NCBI RefSeq assembly: GCF_000214355.1
Contig: NC_015577.1
Span: forward strand, 992,001 to 1,056,000
Origin: Leadbettera azotonutricia ZAS-9
GTDB taxonomy: Bacteria; Spirochaetota; Spirochaetia; Treponematales; Breznakiellaceae
Reading direction: 5' to 3'
Length of the DNA stretch: 64,000 bases
The notes under the pieces were generated by a model that saw nothing but the letters and a program-made list of their open reading frames with translations, had not been told where the DNA came from and did no database searches. The translations under genes and the position numbers were made by a program. Within the stretch, counting starts at the first letter, position 1. Each line of letters begins with the position of its first letter. This document shows, in pieces, positions 19,324-30,408 of the stretch.

Positions 19324-20718
19324 ATGGGTATTAAATTGGATAGCATTGCCGCAGATTCCGCAGGCATAAACAAACCCGCCCTGGATGATTTTGTCCATGC
19401 CCTGGAAGGCGCATCCGCAACAATGCGGGGCTTTGTGCTGCTGCGGTACGGCAAAGCAGTACAGCGGCATTTTTGGCAGCCCTACCATGAGGATGACCCT
19501 ATCTGGGTTTATTCTTTAAGCAAGAGTTTTTGTTCCACTGCCGTTGGCTTTGCCATTCAGGAAGGGCTTCTAAAGCTTGATGATCCGGTACTCTCCTTTT
19601 TTCCTGAGCATGCGGCAAAAGTCAAGGATGAAAACTGCAAAATGGTGAAAGTGCAGGATCTTCTTACCATGAGATCCGGTCATGAAGCCGATCCTACCAT
19701 GCCTATGGTGCGTACCCCCGATTGGGCAGAATATTTTTTGACCATCCCCTATAAATACAAGCCCGGAACCCGCTTCGTGTATAATTCAGGAGCCACGTAT
19801 ATGCTTTCCGCCATAGTGCAGAAACTTTCGGGCCTTACGATTTTTGAATATCTTAAGCCCAGGCTCTTTGCGCCCCTGTGTTTTGGGGATTGTGCATGGG
19901 ATGTTTCGCCTCAGGGTATCAGCACCGGAGGCTGGGGCTTCATGGTTGCCCTGGAGGATATTGCCAAGCTTGGCCTCCTTTATCTAAATAAAGGGAACTG
20001 GAATGGCCGACAGCTTCTATCGGAAGCCTGGGTAAAGGATGCTTCTTCGGCTCATGCGGATAATTCCATTACACCCGGGGCAAGCGCAGACTGGGCTAGA
20101 GGTTATGGTTATCAATTCTGGCAGTCCCGGCATGGCTTTAGGGGCGATGGCGCTTTTGGCCAATATTGCCTTGTAATGCCTGAATATGATGCGGTTCTGG
20201 CCCTCTCATGTGAAACCGATAACATGCAGGCCGTCCTTGATATAGTCTGGGATAAGTTGTTGCCTGCTTTTGCGATTTCAAATGCGGATATTGAAAAGAA
20301 AATAAGCGGAAAGGTTTTAAAAGCGAATGAAAACCCTGCCGGTATAAATTCTATCAGCCTCAATTTTTATCCCGACAGGCTGTCCCTTGGCTTTCAGACA
20401 AAGAATGGGCTGGAGCAATTTGAAGCAGGCCGCTTTGGTTGGATTGAAACCTCTGCTCGTTTGCCCTGGGGCGCCTTCAGTTTTATCCCCGTGGCAGGCA
20501 TGGCAGGGGATGGGCGGAAGATTTCATCCACTTTTCTTTGGAAAGGGAAAAATGATCTTGAGGTTCGCATGATCTACCGTAATTGCCCTCATCGGGAACT
20601 TTTGAATATCAAAATCGAAGGGAACACTTTGAAGCTTTCATGGCCCGGGAACCCTGCGGCTATAGCCATAGGAAGGGCTGAATTAAATCTTAATTCCATA
20701 GGAGACATTTACGAATAA
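19324..20718 (+). CDS. Serine hydrolase of the beta-lactamase/penicillin-binding fold
   Basis: A 464-residue protein of the class C beta-lactamase-like family. The nucleophile motif SxxK is S64-L-S-K67, and Tyr153-Asn154 in VYNSG is the YxN motif. No export signal is visible, so it may be cytoplasmic or use a non-classical route; esterases and amidases of this family vary widely. A ribosome site AAGGTGA precedes the ATG by 5 bases. It is followed after 1 base by the isomerase-like gene, suggesting shared expression. The substrate is unknown. Confidence 0.88.
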   Translation: MGIKLDSIAADSAGINKPALDDFVHALEGASATMRGFVLLRYGKAVQRHFWQPYHEDDPIWVYSLSKSFCSTAVGFAIQEGLLKLDDPVLSFFPEHAAKVKDENCKMVKVQDLLTMRSGHEADPTMPMVRTPDWAEYFLTIPYKYKPGTRFVYNSGATYMLSAIVQKLSGLTIFEYLKPRLFAPLCFGDCAWDVSPQGISTGGWGFMVALEDIAKLGLLYLNKGNWNGRQLLSEAWVKDASSAHADNSITPGASADWARGYGYQFWQSRHGFRGDGAFGQYCLVMPEYDAVLALSCETDNMQAVLDIVWDKLLPAFAISNADIEKKISGKVLKANENPAGINSISLNFYPDRLSLGFQTKNGLEQFEAGRFGWIETSARLPWGAFSFIPVAGMAGDGRKISSTFLWKGKNDLEVRMIYRNCPHRELLNIKIEGNTLKLSWPGNPAAIAIGRAELNLNSIGDIYE

Positions 20719-20719
20719 A

Positions 20720-21583
20720 ATGAAAATAGGAGTATTAACCGATAATTTCCTCTGCCCCCTGACCGGCGCAATAAAAAAAGCTTCGCGCCTTGGCCTTGCA
20801 GGAGTGCAGATCTACGCTGTCAGCGAGGAGTTCAATGCCTCGCTCCTAAAAAACACGGCAAAGCTTGATGAATACCTCAAGCTTTTAAAAGACAGCAACC
20901 TGGTGATAAGCGCACTCTGCGGCGATATGGGGGGCCATGGTTTTGAAATCGCCGGGGACAATCCCGAAAGGATAGAAAAATCCAAAGCCATTATAGATCT
21001 TGCTGCCGCTTGCGGAACCCGGGTGATCACCACCCATATCGGGGTAATCCCGGATGATGAAAAATCAGAAAAGTTCGCGGCGATGGTGAGTGCCCTCGAT
21101 GCCCTCGGTTCTTACGGCAAGAAGCAGGGTATAACTCTCGCTATCGAGACAGGGCCTGAAAAGCCCGAGACTCTGAAAAAATTCATCGATCATACCCACG
21201 GCGGTGTAGGGGTCAATCTTGATCCCGCAAATTTCGTCATGGTCACTGATGTTGATCCGGCAAAGGCAGTCGAAATTCTTGGAAAGCACATAGTTCATAC
21301 CCATGTAAAAGACGGGATTATGAAAAAGAAAGCTGACCCCCGGCTTATCTACGATTTTTTTGCCAACGGCGGAATCGGGGATATGCGTATGGCCGATTAC
21401 TTCGTTGAAACCCCTGTAGGCAAAGGCAGTGTGGATTTCGACGCCTATATCAACGCGCTTAAAAATGCAGGTTATGACGGCTTCTTCACCATCGAGCGTG
21501 AGGCAGGCCCCGATCCGGAAAAGGACATAGAGTCTGCCGCGGTATTTATAAAATCCAGGCTGGAAGCTGGGGGGTATAAATAA
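20720..21583 (+). CDS. Sugar phosphate isomerase/epimerase-like TIM-barrel protein
   Basis: A 287-residue protein of the xylose isomerase/AP-endonuclease-2 barrel superfamily. Metal-ligand blocks are visible: IETGPE near residue 140, NLDPANF near 173, HTHVKDG near 193, and IEREAG near 258. Members include hydroxypyruvate, myo-inosose and sugar epimerases; the sequence does not point to one. It starts 1 base after the serine hydrolase stop and ends 3 bases before mazG, in a tight three-gene run. Confidence 0.85.
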   Translation: MKIGVLTDNFLCPLTGAIKKASRLGLAGVQIYAVSEEFNASLLKNTAKLDEYLKLLKDSNLVISALCGDMGGHGFEIAGDNPERIEKSKAIIDLAAACGTRVITTHIGVIPDDEKSEKFAAMVSALDALGSYGKKQGITLAIETGPEKPETLKKFIDHTHGGVGVNLDPANFVMVTDVDPAKAVEILGKHIVHTHVKDGIMKKKADPRLIYDFFANGGIGDMRMADYFVETPVGKGSVDFDAYINALKNAGYDGFFTIEREAGPDPEKDIESAAVFIKSRLEAGGYK

Positions 21584-21586
21584 TCC

Positions 21587-22369
21587 ATGAAAAAAAATAC
21601 CGCCCAATCCTTTGAGGATCTTTACAATATAATCGTAAGACTGCGAGCCCCTGACGGCTGCCCCTGGGACAGGGAACAGAATCCCCTTTCTCTCAGGGGT
21701 AGTCTCATCGAAGAAACCTATGAATGTGTGGAAGCCATTGACGAGGGCAATCCGGCCCATATCAAAGAAGAACTTGGGGATATTTTCCTTCTGGTTACCA
21801 TGATTGCATATATGCACGAACAGGAAGAAAAATTTTCTGTCGCCGACGCGCTTGAAAACAATGCCGAAAAACTCATACGCCGCCATCCCCATGTATTCGG
21901 CGATATCAAGGTAAAAGATTCCGCCGAGGTTCTGGACAATTGGGCAAAGATCAAGGTGGAGAAGGAAGGAAGAAAACCCAAGGACTCGCTTCTTGACGAA
22001 GTGAGCCGCGGCCTTCCCCCGCTGGACAGGGCATGGAAGCTCCAGAAGAAAGCCGCCAAAGCGGGCTTTGACTGGCCCGACACAGCCGGCGTAATCGCCA
22101 AAATAAAAGAAGAGCTTGAAGAAGTGACAGAAGAAATCATAGCCCAGGATGATCCAAGCGCTTTGGAACAGGAACTGGGGGATCTCCTTTTTTCCGTAGT
22201 AAACCTTTGCCGTTACCTTAAGGTCGAGCCTTCGGTGGCCCTTCAGCGCACGAATATAAAATTCACCGAACGCTTCAAGCATGTGGAAGAGCGCATGAAG
22301 GAAACCGGAGCGGAGATGAAACAGGAAAACCTGGGGCTTATGGACAAATACTGGGAAGAAGCTAAATAG
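21587..22369 (+). CDS. mazG: Nucleoside triphosphate pyrophosphohydrolase MazG
   Basis: Hydrolyses nucleoside triphosphates to monophosphates, cleaning the pool of aberrant nucleotides. Both tandem MazG domains are present: the N-terminal one starts with LRAPDGCPWDREQ and has the EETYE metal block near residue 45, and the second carries KEELEEVTEEI and EQELGDLLF near 175-203. The length of 260 residues is normal. It converges on the DUF-type gene with an 8-base tail-to-tail overlap. Confidence 0.95.
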   Translation: MKKNTAQSFEDLYNIIVRLRAPDGCPWDREQNPLSLRGSLIEETYECVEAIDEGNPAHIKEELGDIFLLVTMIAYMHEQEEKFSVADALENNAEKLIRRHPHVFGDIKVKDSAEVLDNWAKIKVEKEGRKPKDSLLDEVSRGLPPLDRAWKLQKKAAKAGFDWPDTAGVIAKIKEELEEVTEEIIAQDDPSALEQELGDLLFSVVNLCRYLKVEPSVALQRTNIKFTERFKHVEERMKETGAEMKQENLGLMDKYWEEAK

Positions 22370-23906
22370 AGTTTTCAACCTTGGTTTCAAGGATCATAAG
22401 CTGGACAAAGTAATTTATCTTCTTGTAATCGTCGGCCAGCCTCTGGGCCAAAGGCGTCTTTGAGGCCAGGGTCAATTCCTTCCAGTTTATAATAAGTTCG
22501 AAGGGTTTTTTGTTGTAATCTTCAAGCAGCATTTTAAGATGCTTCCCCACGATGATGAGGCCCTGGACAGCCCTGTTCACCAGGGAGAGGGCTTCTTCAT
22601 TGATGGTGCCCACGATGCTTTCCAGGTAGTGGGCCTGGGAGGGATCGCGATCAACCCTGAGGAGGGCAGCGTGAAGCCTTGGGCCATTGCTTCCGTCCTC
22701 TGAAAGGGTTTCATCCAGAGTGTTGATCTCAGGTTCTATATCCCTCACTGTGTGGTAACCATCGGACATGGCAATGGAAGCAGCGTTATTGGTCCACTGC
22801 CCGCGCACTAACAGTATTTCTGACAGCTCCTGAATCTCCTTGTTTAAGAAATCCTGAATAAAAACCATAAGGTGGTTCAGGGCAGGAGCCATGGTATACG
22901 CTTCAAGGTCTTTTTGTACCAGAATTTTTCCGCTTTCCTTGTTGTAGAAATTAAGCCTTGTAGTGTCAATCTCGCCGAAGACCGCTTTTTCCAGTGCCGC
23001 AATCTGGGCATTCTTCTGCCTGTCTGCAATATCTGAAATTACCTGGCGTACTTCGGCAGTCTTCTGATCCAGCCAATGCGCCGAGAGATGATCTTCATCG
23101 CCATCTGCCGGGGTGCCTTTGAATTCCCAAATAGGATTTCCCGAAGCCAGTTTAATCATGAGATCAAGCATTTTAGAAGCTTTAAGATCTTTAAGGTTTA
23201 CCAAAAGGCCTGTCCATATTTCATGGGGGATAACATCAGTACCGCCGTTGCAGTATTTTAAAATCTCAAAAACCGTCTTCCAGTCATCCTGGGGATCAAA
23301 CGAAGGCAGCACAGAAAGGAATTTGGCAATATCAGCCATAATGGTATCGGTTCTTAAGGCAGAAAACTTTGGCTGTTCTGTAAAATCGCCTTCGATTATC
23401 TCAGCGTCAAATTTTTTAAGCAGCGCAGGATAATCGTAAGAAGCGAAGCGGTTCAATACCCCTATGAGAGTATAGCACTTGTCCGCCGCAGTGAGTCGGG
23501 GGCTGTCAAAACCTAAAGTAAGGGCCGCGAGATCAGCTTCAAGCTGCTTGGTAAGTTCAGGCCCGGCTGTAGCCTTTTTCCGTTCCGCAATAGCTTCAGG
23601 TGTCAGACGTTTGATTACGTCCATAGTAGACTTATCGAGAAAAGATTCGATGGTTACATGACGTACTTGCTTGTCTTTGGCAGGATCATTTATAAAAACC
23701 TTGGCAGGGTACAGGATCTTGTAGACACTGTACATATATTGCGCAAAAGAGGGATCGGCTTCTTCCTGGCGTACCTTGTAGAACCTGGTGTACTTGTTCT
23801 GCTGAATATCCTTGGCCAACTGCTTGAGCAGCACCTGCTTGTCAGATCCGCCGCTCTCGCCGTCTCCCGAGATAAACGAAATAACCTTGTTTAATACATC
23901 CGCCAT
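22362..23906 (-). CDS. Conserved hypothetical protein, spirochaete-type
   Basis: A 514-residue soluble, largely helical protein. It begins MADVLNKVISFISGDG and has no signal peptide, membrane segment or catalytic motif I can name. It resembles a long hypothetical found in treponemes, which I recall as possibly DUF5312, but that is memory and not verified. The ribosome site GAGGAATAATA precedes the ATG. It lies 60 bases downstream of nifJ behind a strong hairpin, and overlaps mazG by 8 bases at the other end. Confidence 0.8.
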   Translation of the reverse strand: MADVLNKVISFISGDGESGGSDKQVLLKQLAKDIQQNKYTRFYKVRQEEADPSFAQYMYSVYKILYPAKVFINDPAKDKQVRHVTIESFLDKSTMDVIKRLTPEAIAERKKATAGPELTKQLEADLAALTLGFDSPRLTAADKCYTLIGVLNRFASYDYPALLKKFDAEIIEGDFTEQPKFSALRTDTIMADIAKFLSVLPSFDPQDDWKTVFEILKYCNGGTDVIPHEIWTGLLVNLKDLKASKMLDLMIKLASGNPIWEFKGTPADGDEDHLSAHWLDQKTAEVRQVISDIADRQKNAQIAALEKAVFGEIDTTRLNFYNKESGKILVQKDLEAYTMAPALNHLMVFIQDFLNKEIQELSEILLVRGQWTNNAASIAMSDGYHTVRDIEPEINTLDETLSEDGSNGPRLHAALLRVDRDPSQAHYLESIVGTINEEALSLVNRAVQGLIIVGKHLKMLLEDYNKKPFELIINWKELTLASKTPLAQRLADDYKKINYFVQLMILETKVENSI

Positions 23907-23927
23907 TATTATTCCTCTAAGAGATTA

Positions 23928-23959
23928 TAACCGCAAACCCGCACGCAGGTTTGCGGTTA
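23928..23959 (-). terminator. 12-bp hairpin between nifJ and the downstream gene
   Basis: TAACCGCAAACC (23928-23939) and GGTTTGCGGTTA (23948-23959) are perfect inverted arms with an 8-base loop. It starts 8 bases after the nifJ stop. There is no clear U-run on the minus strand, so it may be a weak terminator, a processing or stabilising hairpin, or part of the next gene's promoter region; a TATAAT (minus strand) overlaps its far arm. Confidence 0.6.
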
Positions 23960-23966
23960 ACGAAGA

Positions 23967-27530
<3,564 letters not shown>

Positions 27531-27550
27531 TGTTTTCCTCTTCTCCTTTT

Positions 27551-27591
27551 TAATAGAAGGTATTAAACCGAAAATATTATTTTTAATAATA
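27551..27591. promoter_or_regulatory. Inverted repeats between nifJ and the alcohol dehydrogenase gene
   Basis: TATTATT (27575-27581) and AATAATA (27585-27591) form a perfect 7-base inverted repeat with a TTT centre; TAATA and TATTA at 27551-27565 form a second, weaker pair. Placed between two divergent fermentation genes, they could be operator sites, but AT-rich palindromes also arise by chance. Confidence 0.35.
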
Positions 27592-27593
27592 GC

Positions 27594-27622
27594 TTTTCAG
27601 GCTGAAAAATTCAAGCTATAGT
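27594..27622 (+). promoter_or_regulatory. Candidate promoter giving a leaderless alcohol dehydrogenase transcript
   Basis: TTTTCA (27594-27599), a 17-base spacer and TATAGT (27617-27622), then 7 bases to the ATG at 27630. No Shine-Dalgarno is seen in front of the ATG. Confidence 0.45.
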
Positions 27623-27629
27623 TCTGGCT

Positions 27630-28832
27630 ATGAAAACATTTACCAATTTTAACATCAATCTCTATACGGACGTTCTTTTCGGAAAAAACACCGAGCTTGA
27701 AGCAGCCAAGATGGTCAAAAAACACGGCGGCTCCCGAGTGCTTTTGGTCTACGGCGGCGGCTCAATCAAGAAATCGGGCCTCTACGACCGTGTAGCAGGC
27801 GCGCTCAAGGCTGCAAGCCTCCCCTTTGCCGAACTCGGCGGAGTCCAGCCCAACCCCCGGCGCTCCCTCGTGGAAAAGGGCATAAAAACCGCCCAGGACG
27901 AAAAGACCGACTTTGTCCTGGCCATAGGCGGCGGCAGCGCCATAGACACCGCCAAGGCCATAGCCCTTGCCCTGGCAAACAGCGGCGAATACTGGAAGTT
28001 CTATCAGGGCGCCCCCGCCGAAAAAATGGCCCCCGTCGGAACCATCCACACCATAGCCGCCGCAGGCAGCGAAACCAGCCGTTCCAGCGTTATCGTGGAC
28101 GATCTCGGCACAGGCCGTAAAATGAGCGTGAATCTGGACCCCTGCCGCCCTGTTTTCGCCATCATGAACCCCGAACTGACCTATACAGTTTCCACCTATC
28201 AAACCGGCGCAGGGGCCGCCGACATTTTGGCCCACACCGTGAGCCGCTACTTTTTCAAGGATTCCCCAGTGTGCCACCTGGGTGACGAATTCGCCGAGGG
28301 TCTTATGCGCAATGTGGTACGCTTCGGCCCCCTTGCCATTGCCAACCCCGCTGATTACGAAGCCCGCGCCGAGCTCATGCTCTCGGCCTCCTACAGCCAC
28401 AACGACCTTATGGGCATAGGCCGCTCAGGCCCCCGTGGCGGCGAGCATGCCCTGGAATCCCAAATCTCCGGCCACTACGATACCGCCCACGGCGCGGGTC
28501 TCGCCGCAGTGATGCCCGCCTGGCTTCAATATATAGTAGATAACGGCAGCCCTGAAATGATCGCCCGGATCGCCCAATTCGGCGTAGGCGTTTTTGGCGT
28601 CAAGGCGGATCTCGAAGATCCCAAGGGCACAGCCAACGCCGGCCTCCGCGCCTTCCGTGACTGGGTAAAATCCTTAGGGATGCCCCTGACGCTTAAGGAG
28701 CTCGGCATACCCAAAGCGGATCTTCCCCAGGTGGTGAAGCGCTGCATGGAACACAACAACGGCAAAGTTCCGGGCTTTATGGAGCTGGACGAAAAGGCAG
28801 TGACGGAGATTTTTGCGGCCATTGCGGAGTAG
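27630..28832 (+). CDS. Iron-containing (NAD(P)H-dependent) alcohol dehydrogenase
   Basis: A 400-residue group III alcohol dehydrogenase of the butanol dehydrogenase/YqhD type, reducing aldehydes to alcohols to reoxidise NAD(P)H. The nucleotide site is GGGSAIDTAK near residues 97-106; metal ligands fall in GAADILAHTVSRYF and in GGEHALESQISGHYDTAHG. The divergent position opposite nifJ fits a fermentative pair: acetyl-CoA formation and reductant disposal. The start is set by the family N-terminus (FNINLYTDVLFGKN). Substrate chain length cannot be read from sequence. Confidence 0.93.
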   Translation: MKTFTNFNINLYTDVLFGKNTELEAAKMVKKHGGSRVLLVYGGGSIKKSGLYDRVAGALKAASLPFAELGGVQPNPRRSLVEKGIKTAQDEKTDFVLAIGGGSAIDTAKAIALALANSGEYWKFYQGAPAEKMAPVGTIHTIAAAGSETSRSSVIVDDLGTGRKMSVNLDPCRPVFAIMNPELTYTVSTYQTGAGAADILAHTVSRYFFKDSPVCHLGDEFAEGLMRNVVRFGPLAIANPADYEARAELMLSASYSHNDLMGIGRSGPRGGEHALESQISGHYDTAHGAGLAAVMPAWLQYIVDNGSPEMIARIAQFGVGVFGVKADLEDPKGTANAGLRAFRDWVKSLGMPLTLKELGIPKADLPQVVKRCMEHNNGKVPGFMELDEKAVTEIFAAIAE

Positions 28833-28863
28833 GGGATCGCTTGCGCTAAAAAAGAAGGCAAAA

Positions 28864-28963
28864 CAGGCTCGACTCGGCGAGAAACTTAAAAGCTCTGGAT
28901 GTTCCTGTCGATAAGATTGTCAAAGCCCTGGGCCTCCCCCTTGAAGTCGTCGAAAAACTATAG
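28864..28963 (+). pseudogene. C-terminal fragment of a protein, possibly Rpn/PD-(D/E)XK nuclease family (copy 1)
   Basis: A short open stretch ending in LDVPVDKIVKALGLPLEVVEKL and a stop at 28963. No start or upstream domain survives. The sequence type (ARNLKALxVPxDKIxKALGL) resembles the C-terminus of Rpn-family recombination-promoting nucleases, an inference from memory. A near-identical copy lies 817 bases downstream. Confidence 0.45.
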
Positions 28964-28964
28964 G
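28894..28964. repeat. Direct repeat A, copy 1
   Basis: 71 bases, matching 29711-29781 with four substitutions by hand alignment. It encodes the Rpn-like tail. Confidence 0.85.
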
Positions 28965-28966
28965 TA

Positions 28967-29025
28967 CGCCCATGTTTGCAGTTTTGAATTAAAAAAAGCA
29001 GAGATGGGCGCAGTTTCAATTTTAC
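28967..29025. repeat. Direct repeat B, copy 1 (hairpin-forming)
   Basis: About 59 bases, nearly identical to 29904-29961. CGCCCAT and ATGGGCG near its ends can pair, giving a hairpin with an AT-rich loop. The reading frame beginning here (MGAVSILP) stops after 12 codons, unlike in copy 2. Confidence 0.8.
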
Positions 29026-29053
29026 CAAACTTTTATGAATGAATGAGAATTTG

Positions 29054-29073
29054 TCAGGCGTCCAAATTCTCTA
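29054..29073. repeat. Direct repeat C, copy 1
   Basis: 20 bases identical to 30278-30297. In copy 2 this sequence follows the XRE gene; here it follows repeat B by 28 bases, as if the gene body were deleted. Confidence 0.8.
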
Positions 29074-29367
29074 TGATAATATCGCCGGAATATCCCGTTT
29101 ACCATTAAGAATCCTATAGACTCGTACGGTTTTGGCAGTTTCAAATATCCGGTAAAAAACAAGATAGTCCTGCACTAACAAGCGGTGATATTTTTTGTTG
29201 CCATAATATTCGGGGCAGATGAATGGATTATCCGCAATGCTGTTTAGTTCTTTTTCTAATTTGTCAAGAAAACGATCTACGGTACCAGGATAAAATTGCG
29301 ATTTGTATTGGCAAATTTCATCAATATCAATACGCGATCTTTTAAGAAGTTTGACCTCATAAGCCAT
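29071..29367 (-). CDS. RelE/ParE-family toxin
   Basis: A 98-residue protein with the fold signature of ParE/RelE toxins: an N-terminal beta strand (YEVKLLKRSRIDIDEI), paired helices with DKLEKELNSIADNPF, and the C-terminal strands LVQDYLVFYRI and VRVYRILNGKRD. Such toxins cleave mRNA at ribosomes or poison gyrase. It overlaps the upstream antitoxin gene by 11 bases, so the pair is translationally coupled with the antitoxin first. The last bases of its gene run into repeat C. Confidence 0.9.
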   Translation of the reverse strand: MAYEVKLLKRSRIDIDEICQYKSQFYPGTVDRFLDKLEKELNSIADNPFICPEYYGNKKYHRLLVQDYLVFYRIFETAKTVRVYRILNGKRDIPAILS

Positions 29368-29641
29368 GATACTTTTCCCTTAACTGCCGGAACACCTCCT
29401 TATAGTCTGTCCATTCGGCATTTGGGGATTCCGCTTCTTTTTCCGCCTCGTTAAGTTTTTCCGCTACATAGAGATAGTGCTGATATTCTTCGATTTTTGC
29501 ATAGTCCTCGATATTGAGCAGTACAGCGGTTCCCCGCCCGTTCTTCGTAATGATAACCGGATCATGGTTTTCAAGCAGACTCTCGATCTCGGCATATTTA
29601 TTCCGTAAGTCCCTTACCGGCCTGGCTTGTATGTTCTGCAT
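29357..29641 (-). CDS. Phd/YefM-family antitoxin
   Basis: A 94-residue antitoxin. The N-terminal half has the Phd/YefM DNA-binding fold (ARPVRDLRNKYAEIESLL, VIITKNGRGTAVLLNIEDY) and the acidic C-terminal half would wrap the toxin. AGAGGTATAACA gives a good ribosome site. In known systems the antitoxin dimer represses its own promoter, which would lie in 29642-29700. It sits between two copies of a repeated unit. Confidence 0.9.
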   Translation of the reverse strand: MQNIQARPVRDLRNKYAEIESLLENHDPVIITKNGRGTAVLLNIEDYAKIEEYQHYLYVAEKLNEAEKEAESPNAEWTDYKEVFRQLREKYHGL

Positions 29642-29710
29642 TGTTATACCTCTATCATTACCGTATCACAATCGGGATACACATGCAAGCGGCCATACCG
29701 GAATCCCTGA

Positions 29711-29780
29711 TCTGGATGTTCCTTTCGATAAGATTGTCAAAGCCCTGGGCCTCCCCCTTAAAGTCATTGAAAAACTATAG
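29711..29780 (+). pseudogene. C-terminal fragment, possibly Rpn/PD-(D/E)XK nuclease family (copy 2)
   Basis: Encodes LDVPFDKIVKALGLPLKVIEKL followed by a stop at 29780. It is the second copy of the fragment at 28894-28963. The open frame extends upstream on the plus strand to 29514, but that part is the complement of the antitoxin gene and is not homologous. Confidence 0.45.
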
Positions 29781-29781
29781 G
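29711..29781. repeat. Direct repeat A, copy 2
   Basis: 71 bases, four substitutions relative to copy 1. Confidence 0.85.
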
Positions 29782-29903
29782 CGCGGCATTTATTCGTATT
29801 GAGGCTTGCCCCAGGTTGTTGATTTGTATCATCTTTAAAATTTTTTCAATTTTACTTCGCTTTTCCATCTTTTTTTAGTATATTATAGGCAGGTAGCTAA
29901 CTG

Positions 29904-29961
29904 CGCCCATGTTTGCAGTTTTGAATTAAAAAAAGCGAGATGGGTGCAGTTTCAATTCTGC
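29904..29961. repeat. Direct repeat B, copy 2 (hairpin-forming)
   Basis: AACTGCGCCCAT (29899-29910) and ATGGGTGCAGTT (29940-29951) pair over 12 bases with one mismatch. The right arm contains an ATG opening the XRE frame, so the hairpin could hide that start. A TATTAT box (29881-29886) upstream would place the hairpin in the mRNA leader. Confidence 0.75.
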
Positions 29962-30266
29962 CTGAAACTATTATGGACGAAAAAGAATTTTGGGGCCGCG
30001 TAAAGCAGCTGATAAAAAAAAGAAACACAACTCATGAAGAAGTCGCAAAGGCTTGCGGCATAAACTATGGCACTTTCCGAGGCTGGATATACCGGAGTAT
30101 CTACCCCACGGTCATTGACGGCTATGTCATTGCCCGGGTTTTGGGGGTCAGTGTCGAGTACCTTATCACGGGCAGCGATAAGCAAAGTGAAAGATGCTCG
30201 TCTAAAATAGGAAAAGCCTGCAGCCTTTTGCAGCAGGCCGAAAAGACGCTGGGCAAAATTGTGTGA
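29940..30266 (+). CDS. Small XRE-family helix-turn-helix protein
   Basis: 108 residues from the ATG at 29940, or 97 from the ATG at 29973 (MDEKEFW). The HTH spans about residues 20-72 (THEEVAKACGINYGTFRGW and YVIARVLGVSVEYLITG), like phage Cro/CI-type regulators. Neither start has a good ribosome site; the later ATG fits the usual family N-terminus better. Its first codons lie in repeat B and its end is followed by repeat C. A decayed copy of the same unit, lacking the gene body, lies on the other side of the toxin-antitoxin pair. Confidence 0.75.
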   Translation: MGAVSILPETIMDEKEFWGRVKQLIKKRNTTHEEVAKACGINYGTFRGWIYRSIYPTVIDGYVIARVLGVSVEYLITGSDKQSERCSSKIGKACSLLQQAEKTLGKIV

Positions 30267-30277
30267 GAAAATATTTA

Positions 30278-30297
30278 TCAGGCGTCCAAATTCTCTA
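30278..30297. repeat. Direct repeat C, copy 2
   Basis: 20 bases identical to 29054-29073, 11 bases after the XRE gene stop. Confidence 0.8.
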
Positions 30298-30363
30298 ATA
30301 TCAATACGTATTTATGAAATAAAATGCACAAACATGGCCTGACTTTGTGCAAATGATGGCCCC

Positions 30364-30394
30364 AAAAAAGACCCGCATCAAGCGGGCCTTTTTT
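30364..30394. terminator. Bidirectional rho-independent terminator
   Basis: AAAAAAG.CCCGC and GCGGG.CTTTTTT pair around the loop ATCAA, with one internal mismatch. T-runs are present on both strands, so it can end the lipoprotein transcript (minus) and the XRE transcript (plus). Confidence 0.88.
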
Positions 30395-30408
30395 CACGCA
30401 AATTAATC

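Noticed and set aside
21065-22390. 441-codon minus-strand frame opposite the isomerase and mazG
   Set aside because: Long because of base composition; both plus-strand genes have complete motifs, and this frame has none.
28833-30300. CRISPR array
   Set aside because: The repeats are few, of different lengths, and the spacing is irregular and gene-bearing.
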